Shown here piece by piece: positions 18,564-25,758 of a stretch of DNA of 42,476 nucleotides. Positions within the stretch are counted from its first letter, which is position 1. The number at the start of each line of letters is the position of its first letter. Location: contig CAZJWJ010000040.1 of assembly GCA_964549495.1 (NCBI GenBank), forward strand, positions 1 through 42,476, written 5' to 3'. Below the pieces are notes generated by a model, which was not told the DNA's origin, ran no database searches, and worked only from the letters and a program-made list of their open reading frames with translations. The DNA comes from JACKBJ01 sp964549495. Lineage in GTDB: Bacteria; Chloroflexota; Anaerolineae; Epilineales; Epilineaceae. Made by a program: the position numbers and the translations under genes.

Positions 18564-19073
18564 CTAGGGGGCGTCATGAATCGGAAGGCGGCTGCGCTCC
18601 TCGAGGGGCCCGGTCGGCTGACCCTCGAGCGCGCGCAGCGCGATGAACCGGTTGTCGGGATCGGCCGCGACGCTGGGCCGCAGCATGTCGGCCAAGCTGA
18701 CGCTGGCCAGGGCCCGCTGGATGGCGCCGTTGATCCAACGCCAATGATGATGGCTCGGGCAGCCGTCTTGGCGCTCGCAGCCGCAAGCCTCGTCCAGGCA
18801 GTCGGCGACCGCGATGGGCCCGTCCAGGGCCGTGACGATGTCGGCCACGGTGATCTGCTCCGGCTCGCGGGCCAGGCTATAGCCGCCCTGCGCACCGCGT
18901 TTGGAATCCAAGAGCCCGTCGCGCGAGAGCGACTTGAGGATCTTGCCGGCCATCGGCACCGGCAGTCGGGTATCCCGGGCCAGGTCGCTCGTCGAGCGCA
19001 AGGCATCGGGCTCACGCGCCAATCGCAGCAGCAGGATGATCCCGTAGTCGGCTTGCTTGGTGATGCGGATCAT
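18564..19073 (-). CDS. Rrf2-family Fe-S-sensing transcriptional regulator (IscR/SufR-type)
   Basis: 169 aa. The N-terminal 80 residues are a winged helix-turn-helix of Rrf2 type (MIRITKQADYGIILLLRLA opening, LPVPMAGKILKSLSRDGLL recognition region, GAQGGYSLAR wing). Cysteines at 92, 97, 99 and 105 followed by His108 lie where IscR has Cys92, Cys98, Cys104 and His107, so a [2Fe-2S] cluster is likely. A Pro-rich, charged tail of about 50 residues follows. Being first in the suf operon, directly before sufB, it probably senses Fe-S status and represses or activates the operon including itself. A palindrome ATTCGGAAT overlaps its own promoter and is a candidate binding site (inference). Confidence 0.92.
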   Translation of the reverse strand: MIRITKQADYGIILLLRLAREPDALRSTSDLARDTRLPVPMAGKILKSLSRDGLLDSKRGAQGGYSLAREPEQITVADIVTALDGPIAVADCLDEACGCERQDGCPSHHHWRWINGAIQRALASVSLADMLRPSVAADPDNRFIALRALEGQPTGPLEERSRLPIHDAP

Positions 19074-19152
19074 CGTGACCCTCGAGAAGCACCGCCGATC
19101 GGCGATACCATAGACCTCTGAAGAAAAAGGACCGTCTTGGTTCTAATTCCGA

Positions 19153-19181
19153 ATGGTAGGGACTCGAGGGCGGGCGGTCAA
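19153..19181 (-). promoter_or_regulatory. Promoter of the rrf2-suf operon with candidate operator
   Basis: Minus strand: TTGACC (19181-19176), 17-base spacer, TACCAT (19158-19153). The next bases continue into the dyad ATTCGGAAT (arms ATTC/GAAT around one base), which overlaps the end of the -10 and the start region. The transcript would have a leader of about 73 bases to the rrf2 ATG. Confidence 0.6.
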
Positions 19182-19281
19182 GTTCATGGGCGTCGAGGAA
19201 CGAAGCCCTCGAGGTCGATGGAAGGCGGGCGAACACAGGCGGCTCCTCGGCCGGCTTCGGGCCCCGTCTGCGGACGCGAAG

Positions 19282-19308
19282 CGCGGCGGGCTGTCAAAGC
19301 CCGCCGCG
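19282..19308 (-). terminator. 11-bp perfect hairpin downstream of the Fe-S carrier gene
   Basis: Arms 19282-19292 and 19298-19308 are perfect reverse complements around a 5-base loop, 55 bases after the stop of the ErpA-type gene and before the suf promoter. In the minus direction CTTCG follows instead of a T-run. It separates the Fe-S carrier transcript from the suf operon. Confidence 0.65.
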
Positions 19309-19362
19309 TTCGATCTCCAGCTCCAGTCCTTCATCCGAGGGCGATGGTGATCGCCCGGGGGC

Positions 19363-19812
19363 TCAGCCGCAGCTGCAGCCCCCACCCTGGGCCGCTCGAG
19401 CGCCCTGGTCCTGGGCCTGCTCTTCGCCCTTGGGCTTGAAGGAGGTGCCGCAACCGCAGCTGCTGGCCGCGTTGGGGTTCTCGATCTTGAAGCCGCCGCC
19501 CATCAGGCTCTCGACGAAGTCGATGTGGGCGCCTTGGAGGTATTGGATGCTGATCGGGTCGACGAAGACCGTCAGGCCCTCGATCTGGAAGGTCACGTCC
19601 TGGTCCTCGCCGCCCTCGGTCTCGAAGGCCATGCCGTACTGCAGGCCCGAGCAACCCCCGCCGCTGACGAAGACCCGCAGGCCGGCATGCTCGGACAAGT
19701 CCTTGGAGGCCATCACCTCCTCGAGCTTGCCGACGGCGGCCGGCGTGATGGTGATGGGCGCGGCGACGGGCGCCGCCTTGGGCTGGCTGAGGTGGATCTC
19801 TTCTCTGATCAT
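19363..19812 (-). CDS. erpA: A-type Fe-S carrier (ErpA/IscA/HesB family) with extra C-terminal CxC
   Basis: 149 aa from the ATG at 19812; the GAGGA is about 11 bases upstream. The family Cys residues are present: Cys54 in GGGCSGLQYG and Cys119/Cys121 in SSCGCG, the ligands that hold an Fe-S cluster for delivery to target proteins. After this family-typical end there is a 28-residue tail rich in Gln, Ala and Gly that ends in CSCG (Cys146 and Cys148). I do not recognise the tail in this family. The N-terminal 20 residues before ITITPAAVGKLEE are also longer than E. coli ErpA. The gene stands alone between its own promoter and hairpin, divergent from the SufR-like gene. ErpA and IscA/SufA cannot be told apart from sequence alone. 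Confidence 0.9.
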   Translation of the reverse strand: MIREEIHLSQPKAAPVAAPITITPAAVGKLEEVMASKDLSEHAGLRVFVSGGGCSGLQYGMAFETEGGEDQDVTFQIEGLTVFVDPISIQYLQGAHIDFVESLMGGGFKIENPNAASSCGCGTSFKPKGEEQAQDQGARAAQGGGCSCG

Positions 19813-19955
19813 CGGATGGATCGTCCTCTCGCTCTCGGCCGGGCGGCGAAGGCCACGGCACCGGGAAGGTGACTGCCGAGCGCGCTGCACTCGGTCTGTT
19901 CGAAGGCTGGTTGCGAGCCCGGGCGACGACCATCCATCGCCCGCTCGACGCCCCG

Positions 19956-19984
19956 ATTCTAGCATGCGGCGGAGGCCCTCGCAA
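19956..19984 (-). promoter_or_regulatory. Promoter of the A-type Fe-S carrier gene
   Basis: Minus strand: TTGCGA (19984-19979), 17-base spacer, TAGAAT (19961-19956; 5/6). The leader is about 137 bases. The -35 is only about 50 bases from the -35 of the divergent sufR-like promoter, so one regulator bound between them could control both. Confidence 0.55.
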
Positions 19985-20032
19985 TAAGACTCATCGGCAT
20001 CAGCGAAAAGCGGCCGGCGCCGAATCGTTTCG

Positions 20033-20061
20033 TTGACGGGCTCCGTGCCGGACAATATACT
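20033..20061 (+). promoter_or_regulatory. Promoter of the sufR-like operon
   Basis: TTGACG (20033-20038), 17-base spacer, TATACT (20056-20061): both 5/6 matches, among the best in the window. The transcript starts about 14 bases before the GAGGTGG Shine-Dalgarno/ATG region, giving a very short leader. Upstream, CGAAA (20004-20008) and TTTCG (20028-20032) are inverted and could be half-sites. Confidence 0.7.
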
Positions 20062-20081
20062 GCAAGCGAGGTGGCTGGCAA

Positions 20082-20720
20082 ATGCAAGACTCGCGGCTCC
20101 GCATTCTGGAATACCTGCAGGCGCACGGCGAGGCCGATGTGGCCAGCCTTGCCGATGCGGTCGACCTGGCAGCCGTCACGGTGCGACACCATCTGAGCGT
20201 GCTGCGCCAGCGCGACCTGGTCCAGGTCGAGGCCGAGCGCTCCGGGCGGGGCCGCCCCCGGCATATCTATCGGCTCAGCCGGCGCGGGGCCGGCCGCTTG
20301 CAGCCCGAGGCCTGCGAACGGCTCACCTCGCGGATCATCGACCTGGTGGCCGCGCAGGATGACGGCGAGGCCGAGCGGCTCTTCACGGATCTGGCCGAGC
20401 GGGCGCTGGAGGACCATCGCCAGTCCCTGGCCGACGCCGGGGACGAGGAGAGCCGCTTGAACCTGGTGGTCGATCTGCTGGCGGAGGAGGGCTTGCAGAC
20501 CCGCTGGGAGCGCGATGGCGCGGACTTCCTGCTGCGCGATCTGGAATGCCCCTACGCCTCGCTCAGTCGCGAGCACCAAGAAGTCTGCTGCATGGATCTG
20601 CGCATCATCGAGGCGGCCGTCGAGGGGCAGGTGGTCCGCGAACGGTGGCGTCCGGCCGGCGACGACCGCTGCGTCTTCCGCATCGCGCCCGCCGCCGGGC
20701 AGGGTCGAGGACCCGCTTGA
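20082..20720 (+). CDS. sufR: SufR-like winged-helix regulator with C-terminal cysteine motif
   Basis: 212 aa. Residues 1-65 are a winged helix (ILEYLQAHGEADVASLADA, VTVRHHLSVLRQRDLV, GRGRPRHIYRL). The middle is helical, probably a dimerisation region. The C-terminal part carries Cys156 and Cys169 with exactly the C-x12-C spacing of SufR, plus Cys170 and Cys197, consistent with an Fe-S cluster site; the usual intermediate cysteine is not at its SufR spacing. SufR represses suf genes when it holds a cluster. Here it is divergent from an Fe-S carrier gene and about 1 kb upstream of the suf operon, which supports that role. The start ATG has a strong GAGGTGG seven bases upstream. Its stop overlaps the next start as TTGA. 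The family is close to other wHTH regulators, so sufR is probable but not certain. Confidence 0.82.
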   Translation: MQDSRLRILEYLQAHGEADVASLADAVDLAAVTVRHHLSVLRQRDLVQVEAERSGRGRPRHIYRLSRRGAGRLQPEACERLTSRIIDLVAAQDDGEAERLFTDLAERALEDHRQSLADAGDEESRLNLVVDLLAEEGLQTRWERDGADFLLRDLECPYASLSREHQEVCCMDLRIIEAAVEGQVVRERWRPAGDDRCVFRIAPAAGQGRGPA

Positions 20721-21241
20721 GCAGCCGCATCGACCCCGCGCCCCTGGCTTGGCTGGATCTGCTGCACGGCATCCTGGGCGGCATGCTGGCCGGCCTGCTC
20801 TACCTGGCCGCACTGGCCGTCGGCGCGCTGCTGGCCGGGCATCGGGCCGTGGCCGGCCCGAACGCGGTCGGGGCCTGGCTCGTGCGCTGGTTGCAGGAAT
20901 CCGCGCCCCAGGCCTTGGACAACCCCTATCCCGACGCCAGCCTGGGCGGCCTCGCGATCGCCCTGCTGGTGGGGGCCAGCCTAGGCGGCGTCCTGGCCGG
21001 CTTGCTCGCGCGGCTCCCGGAGGACCAGCCCCTGGCCTGGGGCGGGCTGCTGGGCCTGGTCAGCTGGCTGGTGTCGCGCTGGATGGTCCTGCCCGCCTTG
21101 AATCCGGTCTTGCTCCGCGCCGTCGACGGCCGGGCCCTGCTGGCGGCGCATCTCTTGGCCGGTCTGATGCTGGGCATCTGGATCCAGGCCGCCGGCGAGC
21201 CGCCGATGCCGGACGAGGGGCCATCCCCGGGCTCCGTTTGA
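20717..21241 (+). CDS. Small integral membrane protein of unknown function
   Basis: 174 aa starting at a TTG (20717) that overlaps the upstream stop as TTGA, with a GAGG seven bases before it. Longer in-frame readings run inside the upstream gene and are unlikely. Four hydrophobic, Gly/Ala/Leu-rich segments are visible (about residues 9-35, 68-95, 103-130 and 140-162), with Gly-Gly patches such as LGGMLAGLL and GASLGGVLAGLL typical of tightly packed helices. There is no enzyme motif. Its own stop overlaps the folK start, again as TTGA, so all three genes are translationally linked. I do not recognise the family; coupling to a SufR-like regulator and folK does not by itself reveal a role. Confidence 0.72.
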   Translation: MSSRIDPAPLAWLDLLHGILGGMLAGLLYLAALAVGALLAGHRAVAGPNAVGAWLVRWLQESAPQALDNPYPDASLGGLAIALLVGASLGGVLAGLLARLPEDQPLAWGGLLGLVSWLVSRWMVLPALNPVLLRAVDGRALLAAHLLAGLMLGIWIQAAGEPPMPDEGPSPGSV

Positions 21242-21807
21242 CCCGGCCGGCTTCGACCTCCCCGCCCCCATCGACCCTCGAGCGCGTCTACATCGGGCTC
21301 GGCTCCAACCTCGGGCCGCGGCGAGACCTCCTGCGCGCGAGCCTGGAAGCGCTGCGCGAGCTGATGTGCGTCGAACAGGTCTCGCCGCTCTACGAGACCG
21401 CGCCGGTGGGACCGGTCGAACAGCCGCCCTTCCTCAACGCCGTTTTGGCCGGCAGCCGAGCGCCCGAGCCGCAGATCCTGCTGCGGGCGATGTTGGACAT
21501 CGAGCGCCGGCTCGGCCGGCGGCGCGATGGTCCCCGTTTCGGCCCGCGCCGGATCGATCTCGATCTCCTGCTCTACGGCCAACGCCAGCTGGATCTGCCG
21601 GCAGGCCCGGACGGGCCGGCACTCCGGCTGCCTCACCCGCGGTTGCACCAGCGCGGCTTCGTCCTGCGCCCCCTGGCCGACATCGCGCCCCAGCTGCGGC
21701 ATCCCCGGCTGGGCCCGAGCATGGCGGAGCTGGCCGAGCGGGCCGGCGACGAAGGAATCCTCCGCGTCGAGGGCGCGGGCTGGGCCGAGGCCGACCGGGA
21801 ATCCTGA
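21238..21807 (+). CDS. folK: 2-amino-4-hydroxy-6-hydroxymethyldihydropteridine pyrophosphokinase (HPPK)
   Basis: 189 aa from the TTG at 21238, overlapping the previous stop as TTGA. It transfers pyrophosphate from ATP to 6-hydroxymethyl-dihydropterin in folate synthesis, in the cytosol. Visible family parts are YIGLGSNLGPRRDLL near the start, the substrate loop SPLYETAPVGPVEQPPFLNAV, IERRLGRRRDGPRFGPRRIDLDLLLYG (the HPPK signature with the two catalytic Asp), and LPHPRLHQRGFVLRPLADI. The first 13 residues are Pro/Ser/Thr-rich and outside the domain. No other folate gene is nearby, so the neighbourhood is not a folate operon. The next gene, lexA, has its own promoter. Confidence 0.94.
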   Translation: MTRPASTSPPPSTLERVYIGLGSNLGPRRDLLRASLEALRELMCVEQVSPLYETAPVGPVEQPPFLNAVLAGSRAPEPQILLRAMLDIERRLGRRRDGPRFGPRRIDLDLLLYGQRQLDLPAGPDGPALRLPHPRLHQRGFVLRPLADIAPQLRHPRLGPSMAELAERAGDEGILRVEGAGWAEADRES

Positions 21808-21814
21808 AGGCATC

Positions 21815-21859
21815 TTGACATCGAACGGGTGTTCGTGGTAGACTCCGCACAAGTGTTCG
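21815..21859 (+). promoter_or_regulatory. lexA promoter with two LexA (SOS) boxes
   Basis: TTGACA (21815-21820) and TAGACT (21839-21844) form a promoter with an 18-base spacer. Box 1, CGAACGGGTGTTCG (21822-21835), is an exact CGAAC-N4-GTTCG dyad inside the spacer. Box 2, CGCACAAGTGTTCG (21846-21859), has one mismatch and overlaps the start point. Their centres are 24 bases apart. This is the Gram-positive-type SOS box and implies autorepression by LexA. Confidence 0.85.
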
Positions 21860-21973
21860 AGTGGTACCATCCGATCGGGCTCGCACTTCCGAGAGCGATC
21901 CCCGCGGATGGGCATGATCCCGGCCGATCCCGACGGTCGACCGGGCCAGCCACGAGCCAGAAGGAGACCCGAC

Positions 21974-22627
21974 GTGGCCCTCACGGAACGACAGCAGAAG
22001 ATCCTCGACTTCATCGCGGCGTCCATCGAAGATCAGGGCTATCCGCCGACCATCCGAGAGATCGGCAAGCAGGTCGGGATCTCATCGACCAGCGTGGTCA
22101 ACTATCACCTCAACAAGCTCAAGGACATGGGCCTGCTCGACCGGGACAACCAGGTCTCGCGCGGGCTCAAGCTCACCGACAAGGCGCGGCTCGAGATCGA
22201 TCTCGAGCAAGGCCCGATGGTACACCTGCCGATCATGGGCACCATCCAAGCCGGTAGCCCGGTCCCCGTGATGGATGCGCGTACGGCCCAGGAGGCCGAC
22301 GAGCAAGACGTCATCGCCATCACCCGCGAGATCGTCCCCCGCTCCGACAAGGTTTACGCCCTGCGCGTCAAGGGAGACTCGATGATCGATGCCTTGATCA
22401 ACGAGGGCGACATCGTGGTCATGCAGTCCACCGAGACCGCCCACAACGGCGACATGGTGGCGGCTTGGATCAAGGATCGCGAGGAGACGACGCTCAAGCG
22501 CTTCTACCACGAAAACGGGCGGGTGCGCCTCCAGCCGGCCAACCCGACCATGGACCCGATCTACGTCCAGCCCGACAACCTCGAGATCCAGGGCAAGGTG
22601 ATCGCGGTCATCCGCAGCATGGGTTGA
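21974..22627 (+). CDS. lexA: SOS repressor LexA
   Basis: 217 aa from a GTG at 21974 with AAGGAGA upstream; an earlier in-frame ATG at 21908 lacks such a site and would add a Pro/Arg-rich stretch unlike the family. Residues 1-70 are the winged-helix LexA DNA-binding domain (LTERQQKILDFI, YPPTIREIGKQVGISS, VVNYHLNKL). The autocleavage site is Ala93-Gly94, followed by the catalytic Ser136 in VKGDSMID and Lys175 in TTLKRF, so RecA-stimulated self-cleavage should be intact. Two LexA boxes in its promoter indicate autoregulation, and the leader is about 120 bases. It is 20 bases tail-to-tail from holA. Confidence 0.96.
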   Translation: MALTERQQKILDFIAASIEDQGYPPTIREIGKQVGISSTSVVNYHLNKLKDMGLLDRDNQVSRGLKLTDKARLEIDLEQGPMVHLPIMGTIQAGSPVPVMDARTAQEADEQDVIAITREIVPRSDKVYALRVKGDSMIDALINEGDIVVMQSTETAHNGDMVAAWIKDREETTLKRFYHENGRVRLQPANPTMDPIYVQPDNLEIQGKVIAVIRSMG

Positions 22628-22647
22628 GGCCTTCGGGCGAGCCCTTT

Positions 22648-23670
22648 TCAACGCAGCTTGGAGCCGCAGACACCGGCCACGAAGAGGTCCAGCGCGAGGG
22701 CGGCATCGATGCGCCCGGTCTTGATCTCGGTGTCGATGTCGCGCAGGCGCCGCAGCGCGGCATCGAGGAAGCGTTCCGAGAAACGCCTGGACTGGCTGCC
22801 GAGCTTTCGGGCGACGAAGGGGGGTACGGAAAGCCGTGCCGGCCATTCCGACGCCGCGACCGACGCCTGGCCCAGAGCCTGGGTCATGGCCAGCAGCCGG
22901 AACTGCCGTCCCACCAGGCTCAGGATGCGCAGGGGATGCTCGCCCTGATCCAGGAAGCGATGCAGCCGGTTGCTTGCAGCCGGCCCGTCACGTTGGGCCA
23001 GATCGTCGATGAAGTCGAAGATGCTGTCCAAGCTGACCGGGGTCACCAGCCAGGCCACGTCCTCGGCCTGTACCGCCCGGTTTCCGGCGTAGGTCAAGAG
23101 CTTTTCGAGCTCGTTGTCGGCCAGACGCAGGTCGACCTGGCGCTCGCGGATCAGCGCATCGGCCAGCGCCGAGGCCGCGCGGGCGTCGATCGACCCGCCG
23201 CGGGTCTTGGCGCGGGCGACGAGCCAGGCCGGCAGCGCGGCCGGCCTGGGGGCCTCGAAGTCCTTCACGATCCCCTTCTCGCCGGCATCCGGCTGCGCCT
23301 TCAGCCATTCCGCCGCCCAGCGCAGGACCGGGTTGTTCTTGAACAGCGTTCCATCGGCCAGCACCAGGCGCGTGGTCGGGGGCAGGCCGGCCAGCAGCTC
23401 TTGCAGGCCCTCGCTGAGCTCCTTGCGCCCGGCCTGACGTCCTCGCGGATTGCAGCGCTCGACCAAGCCCCGGACCACCAGCAGCCGGCGCTCGCCCATG
23501 AAGGGCAGCGCCTCGGCGGCTTCGCGGAGCGGCCCCAAGTCGAGGCGACGGCCGTCCAGCTCACCATAGTTGAGCTCGGCCATCGGATCGTCCTCGAAGA
23601 GCCGGCGGCGCAGCTCGGCCACCGCCTCGGAGATGGCCAGATCGTCGTCGCCGTGGAAGAGGTAGAACAC
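22648..23670 (-). CDS. holA: DNA polymerase III delta subunit
   Basis: 340 aa from a GTG at 23670 with a strong GAGGAG Shine-Dalgarno. HolA opens the sliding clamp during loading at the replication fork. The family start is present: MFYLFHGDDDLAISEAVAEL, the usual YLFHGEDxxL motif that opens the AAA+ module, and RRLLVVRGLV and TTRLVLADGTL for the core strands. The helical end (SLDSIFDFIDDLAQRDGPAA, LVGRQFRLLA, LRRLRDIDTEIKTGR, LDLFVAG) also matches. Length is normal. It is the last gene of the operon with the 61-aa protein and rqcH; the gap to rqcH is about 41 bases. Confidence 0.92.
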   Translation of the reverse strand: MFYLFHGDDDLAISEAVAELRRRLFEDDPMAELNYGELDGRRLDLGPLREAAEALPFMGERRLLVVRGLVERCNPRGRQAGRKELSEGLQELLAGLPPTTRLVLADGTLFKNNPVLRWAAEWLKAQPDAGEKGIVKDFEAPRPAALPAWLVARAKTRGGSIDARAASALADALIRERQVDLRLADNELEKLLTYAGNRAVQAEDVAWLVTPVSLDSIFDFIDDLAQRDGPAASNRLHRFLDQGEHPLRILSLVGRQFRLLAMTQALGQASVAASEWPARLSVPPFVARKLGSQSRRFSERFLDAALRRLRDIDTEIKTGRIDAALALDLFVAGVCGSKLR

Positions 23671-23711
23671 GGATGCTCCTCAGCTTGCCGCGAAGGGTTC
23701 GGGAAGGGGCA

Positions 23712-25463
23712 TTACCTGCGATCCGCTGTTTGCAGGCCGCGCGGGTCGAGCGGCTCGACCGTCAGGCTGCGGTCCTTGCGGAAATGCACCATGCCTTGGC
23801 CCCCGCCGCGCATGCGGCTCACGTGTTGGACTTCGGTCCAGATCACCTCGACCGCGCCCTCGCTGCGAGCACGCGAGAACCAGGCGGCCAGGCCCGCTGC
23901 TTCCTCCAAGGTGCTCCGGGGAACCTCCCGCCCGGCGGCCTTCACCACGACGTGCGCGCCGGGCCGGCCCCGGACGTGGAGCCAGGCATCGCCGCGCGCG
24001 CCGCGATCGAAGGTCACGATCTCGTTCTGGCGCCGGTTGCGCCCCACCAGGATGCTCAGGCCGTCGCTGGAGAGCAAGTGCATCGGTCTGGAGCTCCGAT
24101 CGCCACCGACCTGCTGGCGCTTCAGATTCCGTCCCAGCAGGCCGCTCTGACGCAGATCCTCGTGCACGGCGTCGATCTCGGGCCGATTCTCGGCCAGCTC
24201 GAGATCCGAGGCCAATTGCTCGAGCAACGCCAGCCGCCCCTGGATCTCGGCACGCCGGCCGGGCAGGGTCTCGGCCGCCCGCCGCGCGCGCCGGTGCCGA
24301 TCGTAGTAGCGTTCGGCATTCTCGACCGCCCCGAGGCGGGCGTCGAGCGCCAACTCCACCGGCCCATCCGGACCTTCCACCTCGGCCCGACTCGCGCCCC
24401 GAGGGATCTGCCATTGGTAGGCCAGGAGCAGGTCGCCGGCCAAGCGCAGCCTATCGATCTCGGCCTCGTCGACCAGCTCCCGATCGACGGCCGCACGCTG
24501 CCGCTCCACCCGCTCGCGGGCCTCTTCGATCAGATCACCAACCGCCTCGCGCGCCACCGCATAGGCGTCTTGGCCCTCGCGCGCCCGGTCGTAGCCTTCG
24601 ATGGCCTCGACCAGGCTCTCCGTTGCGCGCCAGCCAGGGTAATGCGTCAGGCGGTAGGGCGCGTAGGCCGCCGGCGGCGCATCCGGCTCCGAGCCATCCT
24701 CGGGCAGATCGGAATCATAGGCCAGTCCCGGCGCCCAGTCGCCCGAATCGGGTAGCGACATCAGGGCTTGGAGCGAGCCCAGCAGCCGGCTGGCCTCGAT
24801 CGCAGCGCTCTCGATCTCCGGATCCCAACCGGCGCGGGCCACCATCTCTCGCGCCGCGAGCGGGCTGACGCCCAAGAAGCGCGAGACCAATACCCGCCAG
24901 GCCTTGTGCTTGGGATCCTCGGCCAGCCAGGCGGCGAGCTCCTCGGCGCCGATCCGGTTCGGATCGGCCTTTCGCGGCGGCGGTGGGGGCTGATAGGGCT
25001 GGCCTGGCAGCACGCTGCGAACCCGGCTCATCTCGGGTGTGACCTGCCGGGCGCAGGCCAGGATGCGATCCTCGGGATCGAGCAGGATCAGGTTGCCCAG
25101 CTTGCCCATCAGCTCGGCGACCAGGCTTAGCGCCACGCCTTCGTCGCCTCCGATCTCGAAGATCAAGATGCGCTCGAAGGGCGGCTGGCGCAGGCCGATG
25201 AGGCGCGCGCCCTCGGCCCGCGATGCCAGGGCCAGGACGAGGGGCTGGGGTCGACCGGCACCGCGCCTGACCTTCTGAGCACTCAGGCGCAGGCCCGGGC
25301 GGGACGGATCGGCGCCGAGCTGCAGGTAATGCCGGCGGCCGGTATAGATCTCCAGCGCCACCGTGAGCGGATCGACCTGCAGGACGTCCTGGATCCGGCC
25401 GCCAACGAGCAGGCTGCCGACCTGGTCGGCCAGGGCGGCAGCGCTGAGGTAGTCGATGTACAT
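23712..25463 (-). CDS. rqcH: RqcH / NFACT-family ribosome quality-control factor (FbpA-like)
   Basis: 583 aa. It has the NFACT-N half (MYIDYLSAAALADQV, then QPPFERILIFEI), two long coiled-coil arms (about residues 280-430, rich in Glu/Arg/Ala), and an NFACT-R domain near the end with GRNRRQNEIVTFDRGARGDAWLHV and PGAHVV. RqcH recruits tRNA-Ala to stalled 50S subunits and adds Ala tails so that nascent chains are degraded. At the position of the functional Asp97-Arg98 pair of B. subtilis RqcH this protein has Glu97-Arg98; the Arg is kept. The start ATG at 25463 has GGAG upstream, and the unknown 61-aa gene ends 30 bases earlier. Related fibronectin-binding annotations for this family are historical. 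Confidence 0.9.
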   Translation of the reverse strand: MYIDYLSAAALADQVGSLLVGGRIQDVLQVDPLTVALEIYTGRRHYLQLGADPSRPGLRLSAQKVRRGAGRPQPLVLALASRAEGARLIGLRQPPFERILIFEIGGDEGVALSLVAELMGKLGNLILLDPEDRILACARQVTPEMSRVRSVLPGQPYQPPPPPRKADPNRIGAEELAAWLAEDPKHKAWRVLVSRFLGVSPLAAREMVARAGWDPEIESAAIEASRLLGSLQALMSLPDSGDWAPGLAYDSDLPEDGSEPDAPPAAYAPYRLTHYPGWRATESLVEAIEGYDRAREGQDAYAVAREAVGDLIEEARERVERQRAAVDRELVDEAEIDRLRLAGDLLLAYQWQIPRGASRAEVEGPDGPVELALDARLGAVENAERYYDRHRRARRAAETLPGRRAEIQGRLALLEQLASDLELAENRPEIDAVHEDLRQSGLLGRNLKRQQVGGDRSSRPMHLLSSDGLSILVGRNRRQNEIVTFDRGARGDAWLHVRGRPGAHVVVKAAGREVPRSTLEEAAGLAAWFSRARSEGAVEVIWTEVQHVSRMRGGGQGMVHFRKDRSLTVEPLDPRGLQTADRR

Positions 25464-25493
25464 GGGGTCGCTCCGGCCGGAGGCCGGCCGCGA

Positions 25494-25679
25494 TTACTTC
25501 CCGTGGCTCTGCTTGACGCTCCGGTAGACCCGGTCGTAGAGCTGAAGCAGGTTCTCCTCCAGCTCCTCGTCGCGCAGCAGTCGCGAGACCTGGTCCCAGA
25601 CCTGATCGGTGATCCAAAGGGTGACGACCTGCTCCATCACCTCGGGCGAGTCGGTGTCGGGAATCTGCATTCCATCCAT
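25494..25679 (-). CDS. Small acidic protein upstream of rqcH (61 aa, unknown)
   Basis: 61 aa. The start at 25679 has AGGAG at the right distance, and a good promoter lies about 80 bases upstream, so this is probably a real gene despite its size. It opens with MDGMQIPDTDSPEVMEQVV and is then mostly amphipathic helix (LWITDQVWDQVSRLLRDEELEENLLQLYDRVYRSVKQ), acidic in the middle and basic at the end. It has no S4/Hsp15 features, so it is not RqcP. It lies first in the operon with rqcH and holA. The fixed position suggests a partner of RqcH or the clamp loader, but I do not recognise the family. Confidence 0.68.
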   Translation of the reverse strand: MDGMQIPDTDSPEVMEQVVTLWITDQVWDQVSRLLRDEELEENLLQLYDRVYRSVKQSHGK

Positions 25680-25758
25680 GTGGCGCTCCTGCGATGTGGG
25701 GATGCGGCGGGAAAGGGATGATGGCACGACGGGCGCACGGGTTGCCCGCCAGCCCACG

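Noticed and set aside
21908..21973. Earlier ATG as lexA start
   Set aside because: The extra 22 residues are Pro/Arg/Gly-rich, unlike LexA, and lack a ribosome-binding site; the GTG at 21974 has AAGGAGA and the family N-terminus.
22631..22647. Possible lexA terminator (GGGC/GCCC followed by TTTT) in the 20-base gap before the holA stop
   Set aside because: The stem is only four base pairs with a two-base loop, too tight to form reliably; the short T-run may be chance.
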